A stretch of 64,000 bases of DNA from Defluviicoccus sp. (GTDB lineage Bacteria > Pseudomonadota > Alphaproteobacteria > MPNO01), in the NCBI GenBank assembly GCA_028820945.1, contig JAPPHW010000191.1, positions 1-64,000 on the forward strand, in the 5' to 3' direction. Both the position numbers and the translations under genes were made by a program. Under the pieces are notes generated by a model. The model did no database searches and was not told where the DNA came from. It worked only from the letters and a program-made list of their open reading frames with translations. Position 1 is the first letter of the stretch, and each line of letters begins with the position of its first letter. Of the stretch, positions 45,472 through 53,144 are shown in pieces.

Positions 45472-45490
45472 GGTGGCTCCTCTCTCCTCC
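45472..45490 (-). promoter_or_regulatory. 19-nt leader element, copy 4
   Basis: Plus strand GGTGGCTCCTCTCTCCTCC. It lies 72 bp before the 45101-45400 gene. Confidence 0.45.
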
Positions 45491-45664
45491 CGGCGAACCC
45501 CGGTTCGGGGATCGATGGGAGGGGTGGCCGCGCAGCCGGGCGGCGCATGGCCCGTGCGGGATCGTTCGGGTGATCTATCGGCGCTGCGGGGCGGGCGCCG
45601 AGGGTTGAGACCGTGCGGTTGGCTGGCGCAATGCTGCGGGGTGGGGGCTAGCGGGGCGGGACGG

Positions 45665-45925
45665 TCAGCGGCGATAAGCGGAGCTGCGCGGCAGAACCCT
45701 CAGCACAAGTATCTGGTTGTCATTGGGGATGTAGCGGAAGCGGACGCGAAGGGGACCGACGCGGAGGCGCCATGTGGTGGGTGTGGAAGCGGTGATTTTC
45801 CTGTAGTCGCCGCGCTGGGTGGCAGCAAGCCGGATGAGAGCGGCGTGGACGCGCCGTGCGGTGCCGGCATCGAGGGCCTCGATGTCCTTAAGCGCGGGGC
45901 GGGTCCAGACGAGCTGCCATGTCAT
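45665..45925 (-). CDS. RelE/ParE-family toxin
   Basis: An 86-residue protein with the fold pattern of RelE/ParE: WQLVWTRPALKDIEALDAGTARRVHAALIRLA, then DYRKITASTPTTWRLRVGPLRVRFRYIPNDNQILVLRVLPRSSAYR. The WRLRVGPLRVRFRY strand with basic residues is diagnostic. It overlaps the upstream antitoxin by 4 bp. Whether it cleaves mRNA or targets gyrase cannot be told. Confidence 0.85.
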   Translation of the reverse strand: MTWQLVWTRPALKDIEALDAGTARRVHAALIRLAATQRGDYRKITASTPTTWRLRVGPLRVRFRYIPNDNQILVLRVLPRSSAYRR

Positions 45926-46203
45926 AGTCCGAGCTTGGCGCGGACGTGAGAGTCGGGGACGACGTCGCCGGCGGCGGCGGCGCGTTCCGCTTCTTGGACC
46001 GCTCGGTGTTCTTCGCTGGTGATGGGTTCGTCGTCGTCAGGTGCGGAGTTGAGGGCCTCAAGCAGGGGATCCTGGCATGCCGCCAGGAATTCCAGATACC
46101 GCTGGGCGGCCTGGATCTCGTCGTCGGGGAGCTCGTCGATGAGCTGGTGCAGGCGTTGCTTGGGTAGCGGTGCCATGGTGGCGGATCCGTTGGGCGCGGT
46201 CAT
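45922..46203 (-). CDS. Antitoxin of the RelE/ParE pair
   Basis: The 93-residue acidic protein has a helical N-terminus (KQRLHQLIDELPDDEIQAAQRYLEFLA), as in DUF2281-type/RelB antitoxins, and an acidic unstructured C-terminus that would wrap the toxin. ATG 46203 has GCGAGG upstream; a second Met ten codons in is possible. It overlaps the toxin start (ATGA). Confidence 0.75.
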   Translation of the reverse strand: MTAPNGSATMAPLPKQRLHQLIDELPDDEIQAAQRYLEFLAACQDPLLEALNSAPDDDEPITSEEHRAVQEAERAAAAGDVVPDSHVRAKLGL

Positions 46204-46273
46204 CTGAGCCTCGCTGAAATTAGGGGGAAAGCGCTGCGCGGTCCAGTCGGCGGAGTGGTGCCGCGAACCGGGG

Positions 46274-46747
46274 TCAGGCCGCTGCGGCGGCGGCGCGGGA
46301 GAGGCGGAGGTTGCTGCCGCTGAGGCGCAGAACCACGAATTCCCCGGGCTTGAGGCGGGCCTCGACCAGGTCGAAATAGGCGTCCGCTTTGTCGGGGTCC
46401 GCGAAGTGGTCGCGGCGGAGCAGGGTGGAGCGGATTTCGTCGGGGCCGCGGCGATGCTCGCAGATGTAGAACTGCAGGTAGAGAGGCGGCGGCTCGGAGG
46501 CGTTGCAGAGCCCGTTGATGAGCTCCGCGATCGTGGCGCGGGGGTGCTCCATCGCGCGGTATTCCCGAGGGCCTTCGGGATCGAAGAGGATGGAGATCCT
46601 GAACTTGTAGCTGCGTCCGGGGCGGGCCAGGTCGGGGATGCGCTCGAACGTGCCGAAATGGCGGTCGCGGAGCAGTATGTCGCAGAGGTCGGGGCCGAGC
46701 CGGCGGAAAGCCACGTCGGCGGGCGAGACGGGTCGTGGCGCCTTCAT
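46274..46747 (-). CDS. Hypothetical plasmid protein
   Basis: A 157-residue alpha/beta protein with no recognised family: YKFRISILFDPEGPREYRAMEHPRATIAELINGLCNASEPPPLYLQFYICEHRR, DKADAYFDLVEARLKPGEFVVLRLSGSNLRLSR. ATG 46747 after GGAGACCCGCA. It starts a short minus-strand run ahead of the toxin-antitoxin pair. Confidence 0.6.
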   Translation of the reverse strand: MKAPRPVSPADVAFRRLGPDLCDILLRDRHFGTFERIPDLARPGRSYKFRISILFDPEGPREYRAMEHPRATIAELINGLCNASEPPPLYLQFYICEHRRGPDEIRSTLLRRDHFADPDKADAYFDLVEARLKPGEFVVLRLSGSNLRLSRAAAAAA

Positions 46748-46787
46748 TGCGGGTCTCCGGATGGGCGGAAAGGGAAAAGCGGCGGTG

Positions 46788-46973
46788 TCAGTCCGGCCGG
46801 CGGCGGGGCAGCCCGGCAAGGAGGGACAGCGGAGGGGTGACCGGGAGGCAGCCGCCGAGATCGCCGCCGGGAGCGGTGCCGTCCGGGTACGGATCGCAGT
46901 CGTGGCATGTGCCGTCCGACCGCAGCTCCCTGTCGCAACGGGAGCAGTAGTCGTCATCGTGGGGGCGCCGCAT
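46788..46973 (-). CDS. Small Cys-rich zinc-knuckle-like protein
   Basis: A 61-residue protein with CSRCDRELRSDGTCHDC, that is two CxxC-type pairs likely to bind one zinc, and a Pro/Leu tail. ATG 46973 is preceded by GGAGGCCTCCC, a strong RBS that argues for a real gene. Confidence 0.55.
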   Translation of the reverse strand: MRRPHDDDYCSRCDRELRSDGTCHDCDPYPDGTAPGGDLGGCLPVTPPLSLLAGLPRRRPD

Positions 46974-47034
46974 GGGAGGCCTCCATGGATGGAGTTGGCG
47001 GGGGTGTGGGCGGAGCGGTTCCGGGCGCCGGCGC

Positions 47035-47295
47035 TCAGGCGGGTTGCGCGGGGGCGGTGCGGCGGATCAGCTCCTGAAGCGCGGTCATGGTTTCGGTGTG
47101 GCGGCGCTTCTCGGCCTTGTCGCGTTTCCGGGCCTCTTTTGCCCGCTGGGCACCCATGCGGTTCATGACCTGGATGCCGTAATAGACGATCCCGATCTGG
47201 CCGACGCCGACGAGGAGGGCGACGGTTACATGGGCGGCCGCGATCCACATGGCGGCTTCGCGGATGGCGAGGCTGGCGGTTTCGAATTCGCTCAT
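47035..47295 (-). CDS. Small membrane protein with charged tail
   Basis: An 86-residue protein: a TM helix (AAHVTVALLVGVGQIGIVYYGIQVM), then a highly charged helix (RAKEARKRDKAEKRRHTETMTALQELIRR). It has the same layout as the two coiled-coil paralogues at 42.6 and 43.6 kb. A leader element lies 76 bp upstream. Function unknown. Confidence 0.6.
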   Translation of the reverse strand: MSEFETASLAIREAAMWIAAAHVTVALLVGVGQIGIVYYGIQVMNRMGAQRAKEARKRDKAEKRRHTETMTALQELIRRTAPAQPA

Positions 47296-48009
47296 GGCGG
47301 CGTTCCCTCCGGGTAATTAGGGCCGGGAAGCGGGCTGTGCAAGCTCGGCCCTCCCCGATCCGCCTGTTTCGGACGCTTCTCTTTCCTCCTCCCGGCGCCC
47401 GGGTTCCGGGTTGGATGGGTGTCGTTGGCGCGATGCCTGGAGGTGCATGGACGGTGCAGGATTGCCGTGCTGTGTCGGTGGGAGGATGGTGGGTCGGACG
47501 GATCGCGCTGCCGGTGCGCGGCGCAGGGCGGGTCCGTCTGGGAGACGGGGCCGGTCAGTTCACGGCGGCAGGGATCGCAGCGGAAATCGGAGCGACCGGA
47601 GGGAGCGGAGATTGCAGCGGAGAGCCCGGCCCGAAGGGGCCGCCAGACCTTGACCGAAAGCCTAACGTCGCAAGTACCAGGGGAATCGAAGGAAGAGCCG
47701 ACTGGGCGGGACTCATGCCTCGGCGGACCGTAGCGAAGCCAGCCGTCGCGACCGTTCAGGAAGCACGGGTTGGCGGCGTCGGGCGGTCAAGGCGGTGTGG
47801 CCGCAGGGGTTTGCTTGAGAGGCAATGCGGCGGTGTGAATGGCGGGCGGGCGGCTTCGGCGCCGGGGAGATCGCGCGCCAGGCGGGGCGAAGGCCGGGCG
47901 AGCGGCAGCGTGATCTGACAAAAGCAGCGAGGTGGTGGGATAGAAGAGGGGGCGGAAAGGTTCGCGGTAATCCCTCGCGGTGCTGGGCGGATGCGCGAGC
48001 GGTGGGTTC
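47296..48009. other. 714-bp gap with leader element copy 5
   Basis: No gene is supported. Plus strand GGACGCTTCTCTTTCCTCC at 47371-47389 is the fifth leader element, 76 bp before the gene ending at 47035. The rest shows short G-rich runs but no iterons or clear hairpins. Confidence 0.45.
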
Positions 48010-49773
48010 CTATTTGGCGCCGATGAGACGGTGGATGAGGGCCGCCGGTTCGAGCAGGGTCCAGGCGGCGGGTTCGTCTTCGGCGTGTCCGCCGGCGACG
48101 AGCGCGTCGACGACGTGCTGCAGGACGTCGGCGACCTGGCCCGAGCCGATGCGGTGCGCGATGACGTGCCTGAGCCCTTCGTCCTCGGAGGCGAGGAGGG
48201 TCAGGGCGATCCGCATGGCTTCCTCGTCGAAGCGGTTTTTCTGGGTTTCGTGGCTGTCCGCGTCCGCGTCGTCGGAGGGGGTGAAGAAGCTGCGGTGGAT
48301 GAGCGCCGCGAACTCGTCCGCGTCGATGTCGCTGCCGGCGGTGACGAGGGGGTCGATATCGTCGACGTAGCAATCCTCGTCGTTCATGAAGACAACGTCC
48401 GCGGCGAGCTCGAGATCGCGGGTTCGCCCGGCGGCGTCGGCGATGTGGAGCCGGATCGCGATGGCGTCCGGGCGGGCGTCGAACTTGAAGGGCTCGGCCG
48501 GGGCGGACGGTTCGGCGGATGCGGGTTCGTCCGGCATGGGCTGGACGACGGTATGGGTGCGCTCGCCGTGGGTGACGTCGATGGAGAAGTCGGTGACCCG
48601 CGGCAGGGCGTCGTACCAGGGATAGCCCTCGAGCCGGCGGTCGGGGGCGAACAGGCGCTGCGAGACCCCTGCCCTCTCGGCGGCGCGCCAGATCGCCTGG
48701 CCGTGATGGGTCTCGGGCTCAGCCGTCATCAGAAGGGCGCTGGGGCGGGGCGCATCCCATCCGGGCGGCGCATGCCAGTGCTCGATGTCGGCGACGGGCG
48801 GGCGCCACGGCTCCAGCGCCGGCGGGGGCTGCTGGATGACGATGCCGGCGTCGGTGGCCCGCTTGTGGTGGCTGTAGGAGAGGCGCGGCGCGGGCTCACA
48901 GGCTGCGATCGCCCGGTAGATGGCGAGGAGAGCCTGTTCGCGCATGCGGTGCAGGAAGTCGTTGACCACCGGCTCCTTGCGCGCAGGCAGCACCAGCTCA
49001 AACTCCGGGCAGGCTCGGATGTCGGCGCGGACCGACCAGACGCCGCCGGTGATGCACTCGACGCTGGGAAGGCCGGCGCTGAAGGTACGACCGTGGAAAT
49101 TGACGTCGGGGTCGTCGTAGGGCCGGTACCGGTCGCGGTAGACGCCGAAGGTGAGGCCGGCCCAAGCCTCGGTGTGGACGGCGCGGTCCAGGAAGTAGCT
49201 GAAGTCCATCTTGCGGCCGTTGAAGCGGACCGGGAGGGGATAGTGGCGCGCGGCGGCACCGAGCGCGGCCTCGATGTGGTCTCGGTTGTGCTCGGTGACG
49301 AACGTGATGGCGGTGCCGTTAGGGGATGGGGCGCTGTCGTCGGTGAGGACCGGGGCAACGGTCTTGCCGAGGAAGGCGTCGGGGCAGATCCGGGCGCGCC
49401 ACGCGGGAGCGGGAGTGGCGCCGATCGGGCGGGATGCGATCATGCATCCTTGCTTGGCGAGGGCGTAGAAGCCCATGCCGGCGGGGTCTTCGAGTGAGGC
49501 GGTCTGGGTGGTCCAGGCGCTTTCGCCGAAGGAAAGGATGACGGTCGGATCGGCGATGCCGGCGCCGTCGTCGGTGACGGTGACGGACCAGCGGTCGGGC
49601 GAGAGCAGCGTCGCCGAAACGGTGACCTGGGTGGCGCTGGCGCGGCGCGCGTTCTGCAGCAGCTCGACGAAGATGTCGTCGAGGGTGGCGTTGAAGAAGC
49701 GGCTGACGCGCTCGATCGCGGCGTCATGGACGCGGGCGCGGATGCTTGGCGGGTAGGAGGATTGGGGTTGCAT
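48010..49773 (-). CDS. GHKL-family ATPase (HSP90/histidine-kinase-like)
   Basis: A 587-residue protein. The N-terminal GHKL ATP-binding fold is readable: N box LDDIFVELLQNARRASATQVTV, G1 VTVTDDGAGIADP and G2 EDPAGMGFYALAKQG. A long beta-rich middle follows (RFNGRKMDFSYFLDRAVHTE, TFGVYRDRYRPYDDPDVNFHGRTFSAGLPSVEC), then an acidic helical C-terminus (EDEGLRHVIAHRIGSGQVADVLQHVVDALVAGG). ATG 49773 follows GGGAGACCCCG. It overlaps the 3' end of the repC gene by about 50 bp. It is a common plasmid-borne ATPase of unknown role; it resembles paraMORC/DNA-repair GHKL proteins only in the ATPase core. Confidence 0.75.
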   Translation of the reverse strand: MQPQSSYPPSIRARVHDAAIERVSRFFNATLDDIFVELLQNARRASATQVTVSATLLSPDRWSVTVTDDGAGIADPTVILSFGESAWTTQTASLEDPAGMGFYALAKQGCMIASRPIGATPAPAWRARICPDAFLGKTVAPVLTDDSAPSPNGTAITFVTEHNRDHIEAALGAAARHYPLPVRFNGRKMDFSYFLDRAVHTEAWAGLTFGVYRDRYRPYDDPDVNFHGRTFSAGLPSVECITGGVWSVRADIRACPEFELVLPARKEPVVNDFLHRMREQALLAIYRAIAACEPAPRLSYSHHKRATDAGIVIQQPPPALEPWRPPVADIEHWHAPPGWDAPRPSALLMTAEPETHHGQAIWRAAERAGVSQRLFAPDRRLEGYPWYDALPRVTDFSIDVTHGERTHTVVQPMPDEPASAEPSAPAEPFKFDARPDAIAIRLHIADAAGRTRDLELAADVVFMNDEDCYVDDIDPLVTAGSDIDADEFAALIHRSFFTPSDDADADSHETQKNRFDEEAMRIALTLLASEDEGLRHVIAHRIGSGQVADVLQHVVDALVAGGHAEDEPAAWTLLEPAALIHRLIGAK

Positions 49774-50677
49774 CGGGGTCTCCCGTTGCTGCGGATACCG
49801 TACTGGATGAACCAGAAGATTCGGTTGTAGTGTAATCCAATGGTGGCTTCCGGGCATGCGTGCCAGGGCATGCATCTTCGGTGTCCATGGCATGCATATG
49901 GGGCTGTTCCGAGGCCCCCTCCGCCTCGCCGGCGAGCTCCGCCTGCAGGGCGGCGTCGAGGTGGTCGAGTTCGCGCAGGCGGCGCTCCAAGGCGTAGTGC
50001 GGCGTGTGGGGGGTGATGCGGCCGACCGCCTCGGCGACGAGGTTGCGCCAGGCCCGGGCCTCCTCGTCCCGCAGGGAGCCGGACTGCTGGGCTGTGGTTA
50101 CTGCGGCGAGGATGTTGCCGCGGCAGGCCGCTATGCGGTGGCGCAGGAACCTCCAGCGGGCGCGGTCGTCCTCGTAGTCGCGTGCGAGGCGCCGGAGGTC
50201 GGGCAGCAGCGAGGCGGCGGGGGCCAGGTTGATGCCGAAGGCCTGGACGATCGCGCCGGTGAAGTCACGCGAGCCGTATCGGCGGTGGTTGGGCGAGTCG
50301 TTCCACGACAGCGCGCCGAGACGGTGCAGGGTCTTTTCGTTGCGCCGGACCTGCGAGGTCGAGATGCCGAGCGCGGCCGCGGTCTGGGATACTGAGAGCC
50401 AGACGATCGGCTGCGCGCCGGCGGTCCAGTCCTGGGGCCGGGTCCATTCCAGCAGTAGCACGAAATGCTTGATGAGCGGCTGGGACATGCCGGATTTCGG
50501 CCCGAGCCGTTCCAGCAGGTCCTTGATCTCGAGGTGGCTCTCTCCTTCCAGGAGTCCGGGAAACTCGGCGGCGGCGGTCTCGGATGCGAAATGTTGGGGG
50601 CCGCGCGGCCTCCGGCCGGTTGGGTTTCGGCTCGCGGAGAGCGGGCCGTCATGGTTGGGGTCACGGTGATTCGGCAT
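49724..50677 (-). CDS. repC: RepC-type plasmid replication initiator, C-terminally altered
   Basis: About 317 residues. The N-terminal winged-helix initiator domain is clear: LIKHFVLLLEWTRPQDWTAGAQPIVWLSVSQTAAALGISTSQVRRNEKTLHRLGALSWNDSPNHRRYGSRD and AIVQAFGINLAPAASLLPDL. The usual RepC second domain (to ~400-440 residues) is missing; after PPLDYTTTESS the sequence becomes low-complexity and overlaps the ATPase start. ATG 50677 is preferred over an upstream TTG. No repA or repB lies upstream. A small RNA in the opposite direction lies directly upstream. Confidence 0.75.
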   Translation of the reverse strand: MPNHRDPNHDGPLSASRNPTGRRPRGPQHFASETAAAEFPGLLEGESHLEIKDLLERLGPKSGMSQPLIKHFVLLLEWTRPQDWTAGAQPIVWLSVSQTAAALGISTSQVRRNEKTLHRLGALSWNDSPNHRRYGSRDFTGAIVQAFGINLAPAASLLPDLRRLARDYEDDRARWRFLRHRIAACRGNILAAVTTAQQSGSLRDEEARAWRNLVAEAVGRITPHTPHYALERRLRELDHLDAALQAELAGEAEGASEQPHMHAMDTEDACPGTHARKPPLDYTTTESSGSSSTVSAATGDPDATPILLPAKHPRPRP

Positions 50678-50743
50678 GTATTTCAAGCCGTTGCGAAACC
50701 CTTGATTCGGCGAACCCCGGTGTCCCTTTTTTGGAAAATCGGG

Positions 50744-50773
50744 TTGACAGGGACGGTTTCCGCCCGCTACGTT
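50744..50773 (+). promoter_or_regulatory. Sigma70-like promoter of the counter-transcript
   Basis: TTGACA (50744-50749) and TACGTT (50768-50773) with an 18-bp spacer, reading away from repC. Confidence 0.6.
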
Positions 50774-50779
50774 TCTCCC

Positions 50780-50873
50780 ATCAGTGGCGTACTGATTGGG
50801 GAAAGAGCCGGCGAATTAGGGCTGGCGCGGTTCCCAAAACAGGATCAGGGGACGTGGGAGCGTCCCCTTTTTC
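50780..50873 (+). ncRNA. Probable counter-transcribed RNA (IncA-like) controlling repC
   Basis: A ~94-nt transcript is predicted. It begins with the hairpin ATCAGT-GGCGT-ACTGAT (50780-50796) and ends in an intrinsic terminator: GGGGACG (50848-50854), 6-nt loop, CGTCCCC (50861-50867), then TTTTT. It is antisense to the repC leader, as the ctRNA between repB and repC is in repABC plasmids, where it blocks repC expression and sets copy number and incompatibility. Evidence is promoter, structure and position; expression is not shown. Confidence 0.6.
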
Positions 50874-50906
50874 TGTCTTGACAAACGGAATTTAAGGTTT
50901 CTAGGC

Positions 50907-50953
50907 TTCCTCCTTCGCGCCCATGGGTTGAATAAGTGGGCCGGAAGGAGGAA
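50907..50953. repeat. 17-bp imperfect inverted repeat
   Basis: Arms 50907-50923 and 50937-50953 pair at 15 of 17 positions around a 13-nt loop. It is placed where repB sequence would be expected and could mark the edge of the plasmid backbone. Confidence 0.5.
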
Positions 50954-50968
50954 TGGTTGCGGGGGCTC

Positions 50969-51001
50969 GCTACAGCCGAGACCGACACTCGCTTGTCGTG
51001 G
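50969..51001. repeat. 33-bp direct repeat, left copy
   Basis: GCTACAGCCGAGACCGACAC and onward to 51001 is nearly identical to 55360-55392 (about four mismatches). Together they bracket the secreted-protein cassette. Confidence 0.6.
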
Positions 51002-51059
51002 AAATCTAACCTGAGCGCAACGAGAGATACCTTAGCGCATGTCCGGCGAAATTGCTGCT

Positions 51060-51383
51060 TCATTTCCGTTTTGAGGCAGCGCGGGCGGTTCGCCCTACGG
51101 CGATGTCGCGATAGCATTTCAGCAGGGCGCGGTTCTTCGCGATGTGGCAGTCGACGCGGCCGTTCATCCAGCTGTCCGGGTACGCTTCCCCCGCGACGCG
51201 CCCGGTGCCCCAGATTAGTTCCTCAATCTGGCGCTGGGTCAATTTCGTGACGCCTTCATCCACTGCCCTGACATCGACGGGGCGGCAGTGGTCAACTACT
51301 CGGCCTGAACCAGTATCCGGGCTCGGCCAACAGGTGAGCCGTCCAGCCAATCTTGTTTGACACGTACACCCTTTCCGCGACAA
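51060..51383 (-). CDS. Small protein or C-terminal remnant of unknown family
   Basis: The last ~65 residues look protein-like (AVDEGVTKLTQRQIEELIWGTGRVAGEAYPDSWMNGRVDCHIAKNRALLKCYRDI) while the first 40 are Cys/Arg-rich and may be non-coding. It may be the end of a truncated gene. No family recognised. Confidence 0.25.
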   Translation of the reverse strand: MSRKGCTCQTRLAGRLTCWPSPDTGSGRVVDHCRPVDVRAVDEGVTKLTQRQIEELIWGTGRVAGEAYPDSWMNGRVDCHIAKNRALLKCYRDIAVGRTARAASKRK

Positions 51384-51436
51384 CGCTCTCGCGTTAGATT
51401 TCGGCTGGTTGGTTGACTTGGAGACGGTTTAGTTTC

Positions 51437-53134
51437 GTGTACTGCCTCCGCAACGCCCTTCTTCTGGTGATGCTCGCGGTGCCTTGGGCGCTGACGGGTG
51501 GACTTCACGCGCAAGAGCCTCAAGCTGTTGAGGCGAACCCTCCATCCGAAGCGGTACGGGAAGCTGCGGCCTTGCTGACGGCGCTGGGCTACAAACCCGG
51601 CCCAACCGACGACGGAACCTGGCATGAGGGTCTGTCGAAAGCCTATGGTGCCTTTCTTCGCGACGTAGGTCTTCCGACATCGAAGGTGCTTACACCGCGA
51701 GGATTTCGTCGTCTTCGCGAGGCGGCGCGCTCCGAGGGCCTGGCAGGCGCGGGCGCAGCTACGGAGACGGCGCCACCTCTGGCCCCAGAGCGGCTGCACC
51801 GTGCGGTGATCGCGGGCGATATTGAAGGCGTTCGCAAGCTCCTTTCGGAAGGTGCACCTGTCGACGGCCGCGACAGCCAGGGCTGGACTCCGCTGATGCA
51901 CGCGGCAAACAAGGGCTATGTGCTTCTGGTCGATATTCTGCTTCGATCCGGCGCGTCGCCGGACACCCGTGCGGCGGACGGAGCGACGGCACTCTTTATC
52001 GCGACCATGAACGCAAACCCCGAGGCAATCGGCCTGTTGATGAGGGCGGGGGCGGCGGTCTCGATAAGGGGTCCACGGGGCCTGACAGCGGTTGACGTGG
52101 CACGTCTGGTCTACGGCGAAAAGAAGGAGCAGCGCCCCGTTCCCGACGACGCGGAGGTGCATGCGCTTCTCGGGGGAATGACCTGGGCGGAGGCAGTAAA
52201 GAAAACGGTGGCTGGACTGAAAGCGAAGCAGCAGGCGGAACCGTCCGCGTCCAAGCAGCAGCAAGGAGCCAAGCCAAGAGATAGGGAGCAGGAAACTTCA
52301 TCGGCGGCTCCGTCCACCAAGAATGCGAAAGTGGTCGAGGCTGCGCTAAAGTTGACGCGCGCGCAGCGCGTGTCGGTCCAAAAGGCCTTGTCAGCATATG
52401 GGTTGGACGTGGGGACGGCAGACGGCGTGTTCGGCCCTCGCACTCGAGCGGCGGTCACCGCGTATCAGAGGGCAGAGAACCATTTGGAGACGGGATATCT
52501 GACCCGAGATCAAGCGAAGCACCTGCTGGCGGAAGGAACGGAAGCCGCGCGGAAGGCGGAAGAAGCCGAACGCAAGCGAAGGGTGGAGCAAGAGGCGCAC
52601 AAACGGGGAGCGGAGGAAGCGGAACGGAAGCGCGCGGCAGAGGAGAGTGCCCTTACGCCCGAGCCGTTATGTAGAGGTGGTACCCGCACACCTTGCTGGA
52701 TAGAGATCGGGAACCAACCGGGATGCCATGTGTGGAACCCGGATCCGCAACCAAACAAGACAATTGCTTGGTCAGGGATCTGCGTAGATGGAGTTGCCTC
52801 GGGTGAGGGGCGCATAGTTTGGCGCGACAAAGAACGCACAATCACTTACACGGGAGAGGTCCAAGACGGAAAGTACAACGGGCGCGGGACCCATACATGG
52901 CCTAACGGCAACCGCTACGAAGGCGGTTGGAGAGACGGCAAGATGCACGGCCTCGGAACCTTTACCTATATCAGCGGTAGTCGCTACGAAGGCAATTGGT
53001 CTGATGGCAAGCCAAACGGCTTCGGGACAGCCACGATCAATGGCGAAGTTTATCGTGGCCAATGGCGCGACGGTTGCTTTGGATCGTGGTGGCGTGGGGC
53101 GGCCGTTCTTGTACCCGAAGACTCTTGTTTCTAA
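51437..53134 (+). CDS. Exported ankyrin/peptidoglycan-binding/MORN-repeat protein
   Basis: A 565-residue protein. GTG 51437 is chosen because GGAGACGG lies about 10 bases upstream and it gives a clean signal peptide (YCLRNALLLVMLAVPWALTGGLHAQ). Domains in order: a short peptidoglycan-binding-like module (about 35-95); ankyrin repeats (about 115-215: LHRAVIAGDIEGVRKLLSEGAPVD, GWTPLMHAANKGYVLLVDILLRSGASPDTRAADGATALFIA); a second peptidoglycan-binding module (about 305-360: VQKALSAYGLDVGTADGVFGPRTRAAVTAYQ); a charged coiled coil; and 4-5 MORN repeats (YNGRGTHTWPNGNRYEGGWRDGKMHGLGTF). It probably acts in the periplasm or cell surface as an interaction scaffold. It converges with the next gene across 10 bp. 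Confidence 0.85.
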   Translation: MYCLRNALLLVMLAVPWALTGGLHAQEPQAVEANPPSEAVREAAALLTALGYKPGPTDDGTWHEGLSKAYGAFLRDVGLPTSKVLTPRGFRRLREAARSEGLAGAGAATETAPPLAPERLHRAVIAGDIEGVRKLLSEGAPVDGRDSQGWTPLMHAANKGYVLLVDILLRSGASPDTRAADGATALFIATMNANPEAIGLLMRAGAAVSIRGPRGLTAVDVARLVYGEKKEQRPVPDDAEVHALLGGMTWAEAVKKTVAGLKAKQQAEPSASKQQQGAKPRDREQETSSAAPSTKNAKVVEAALKLTRAQRVSVQKALSAYGLDVGTADGVFGPRTRAAVTAYQRAENHLETGYLTRDQAKHLLAEGTEAARKAEEAERKRRVEQEAHKRGAEEAERKRAAEESALTPEPLCRGGTRTPCWIEIGNQPGCHVWNPDPQPNKTIAWSGICVDGVASGEGRIVWRDKERTITYTGEVQDGKYNGRGTHTWPNGNRYEGGWRDGKMHGLGTFTYISGSRYEGNWSDGKPNGFGTATINGEVYRGQWRDGCFGSWWRGAAVLVPEDSCF

Positions 53135-53144
53135 CGAATCAGGG

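Noticed and set aside
47296..48009. Possible iterons, origin or structured RNA in the gap
   Set aside because: Short G-rich repetitions only; no regular iteron spacing, DnaA-box cluster or stable hairpin was evident.
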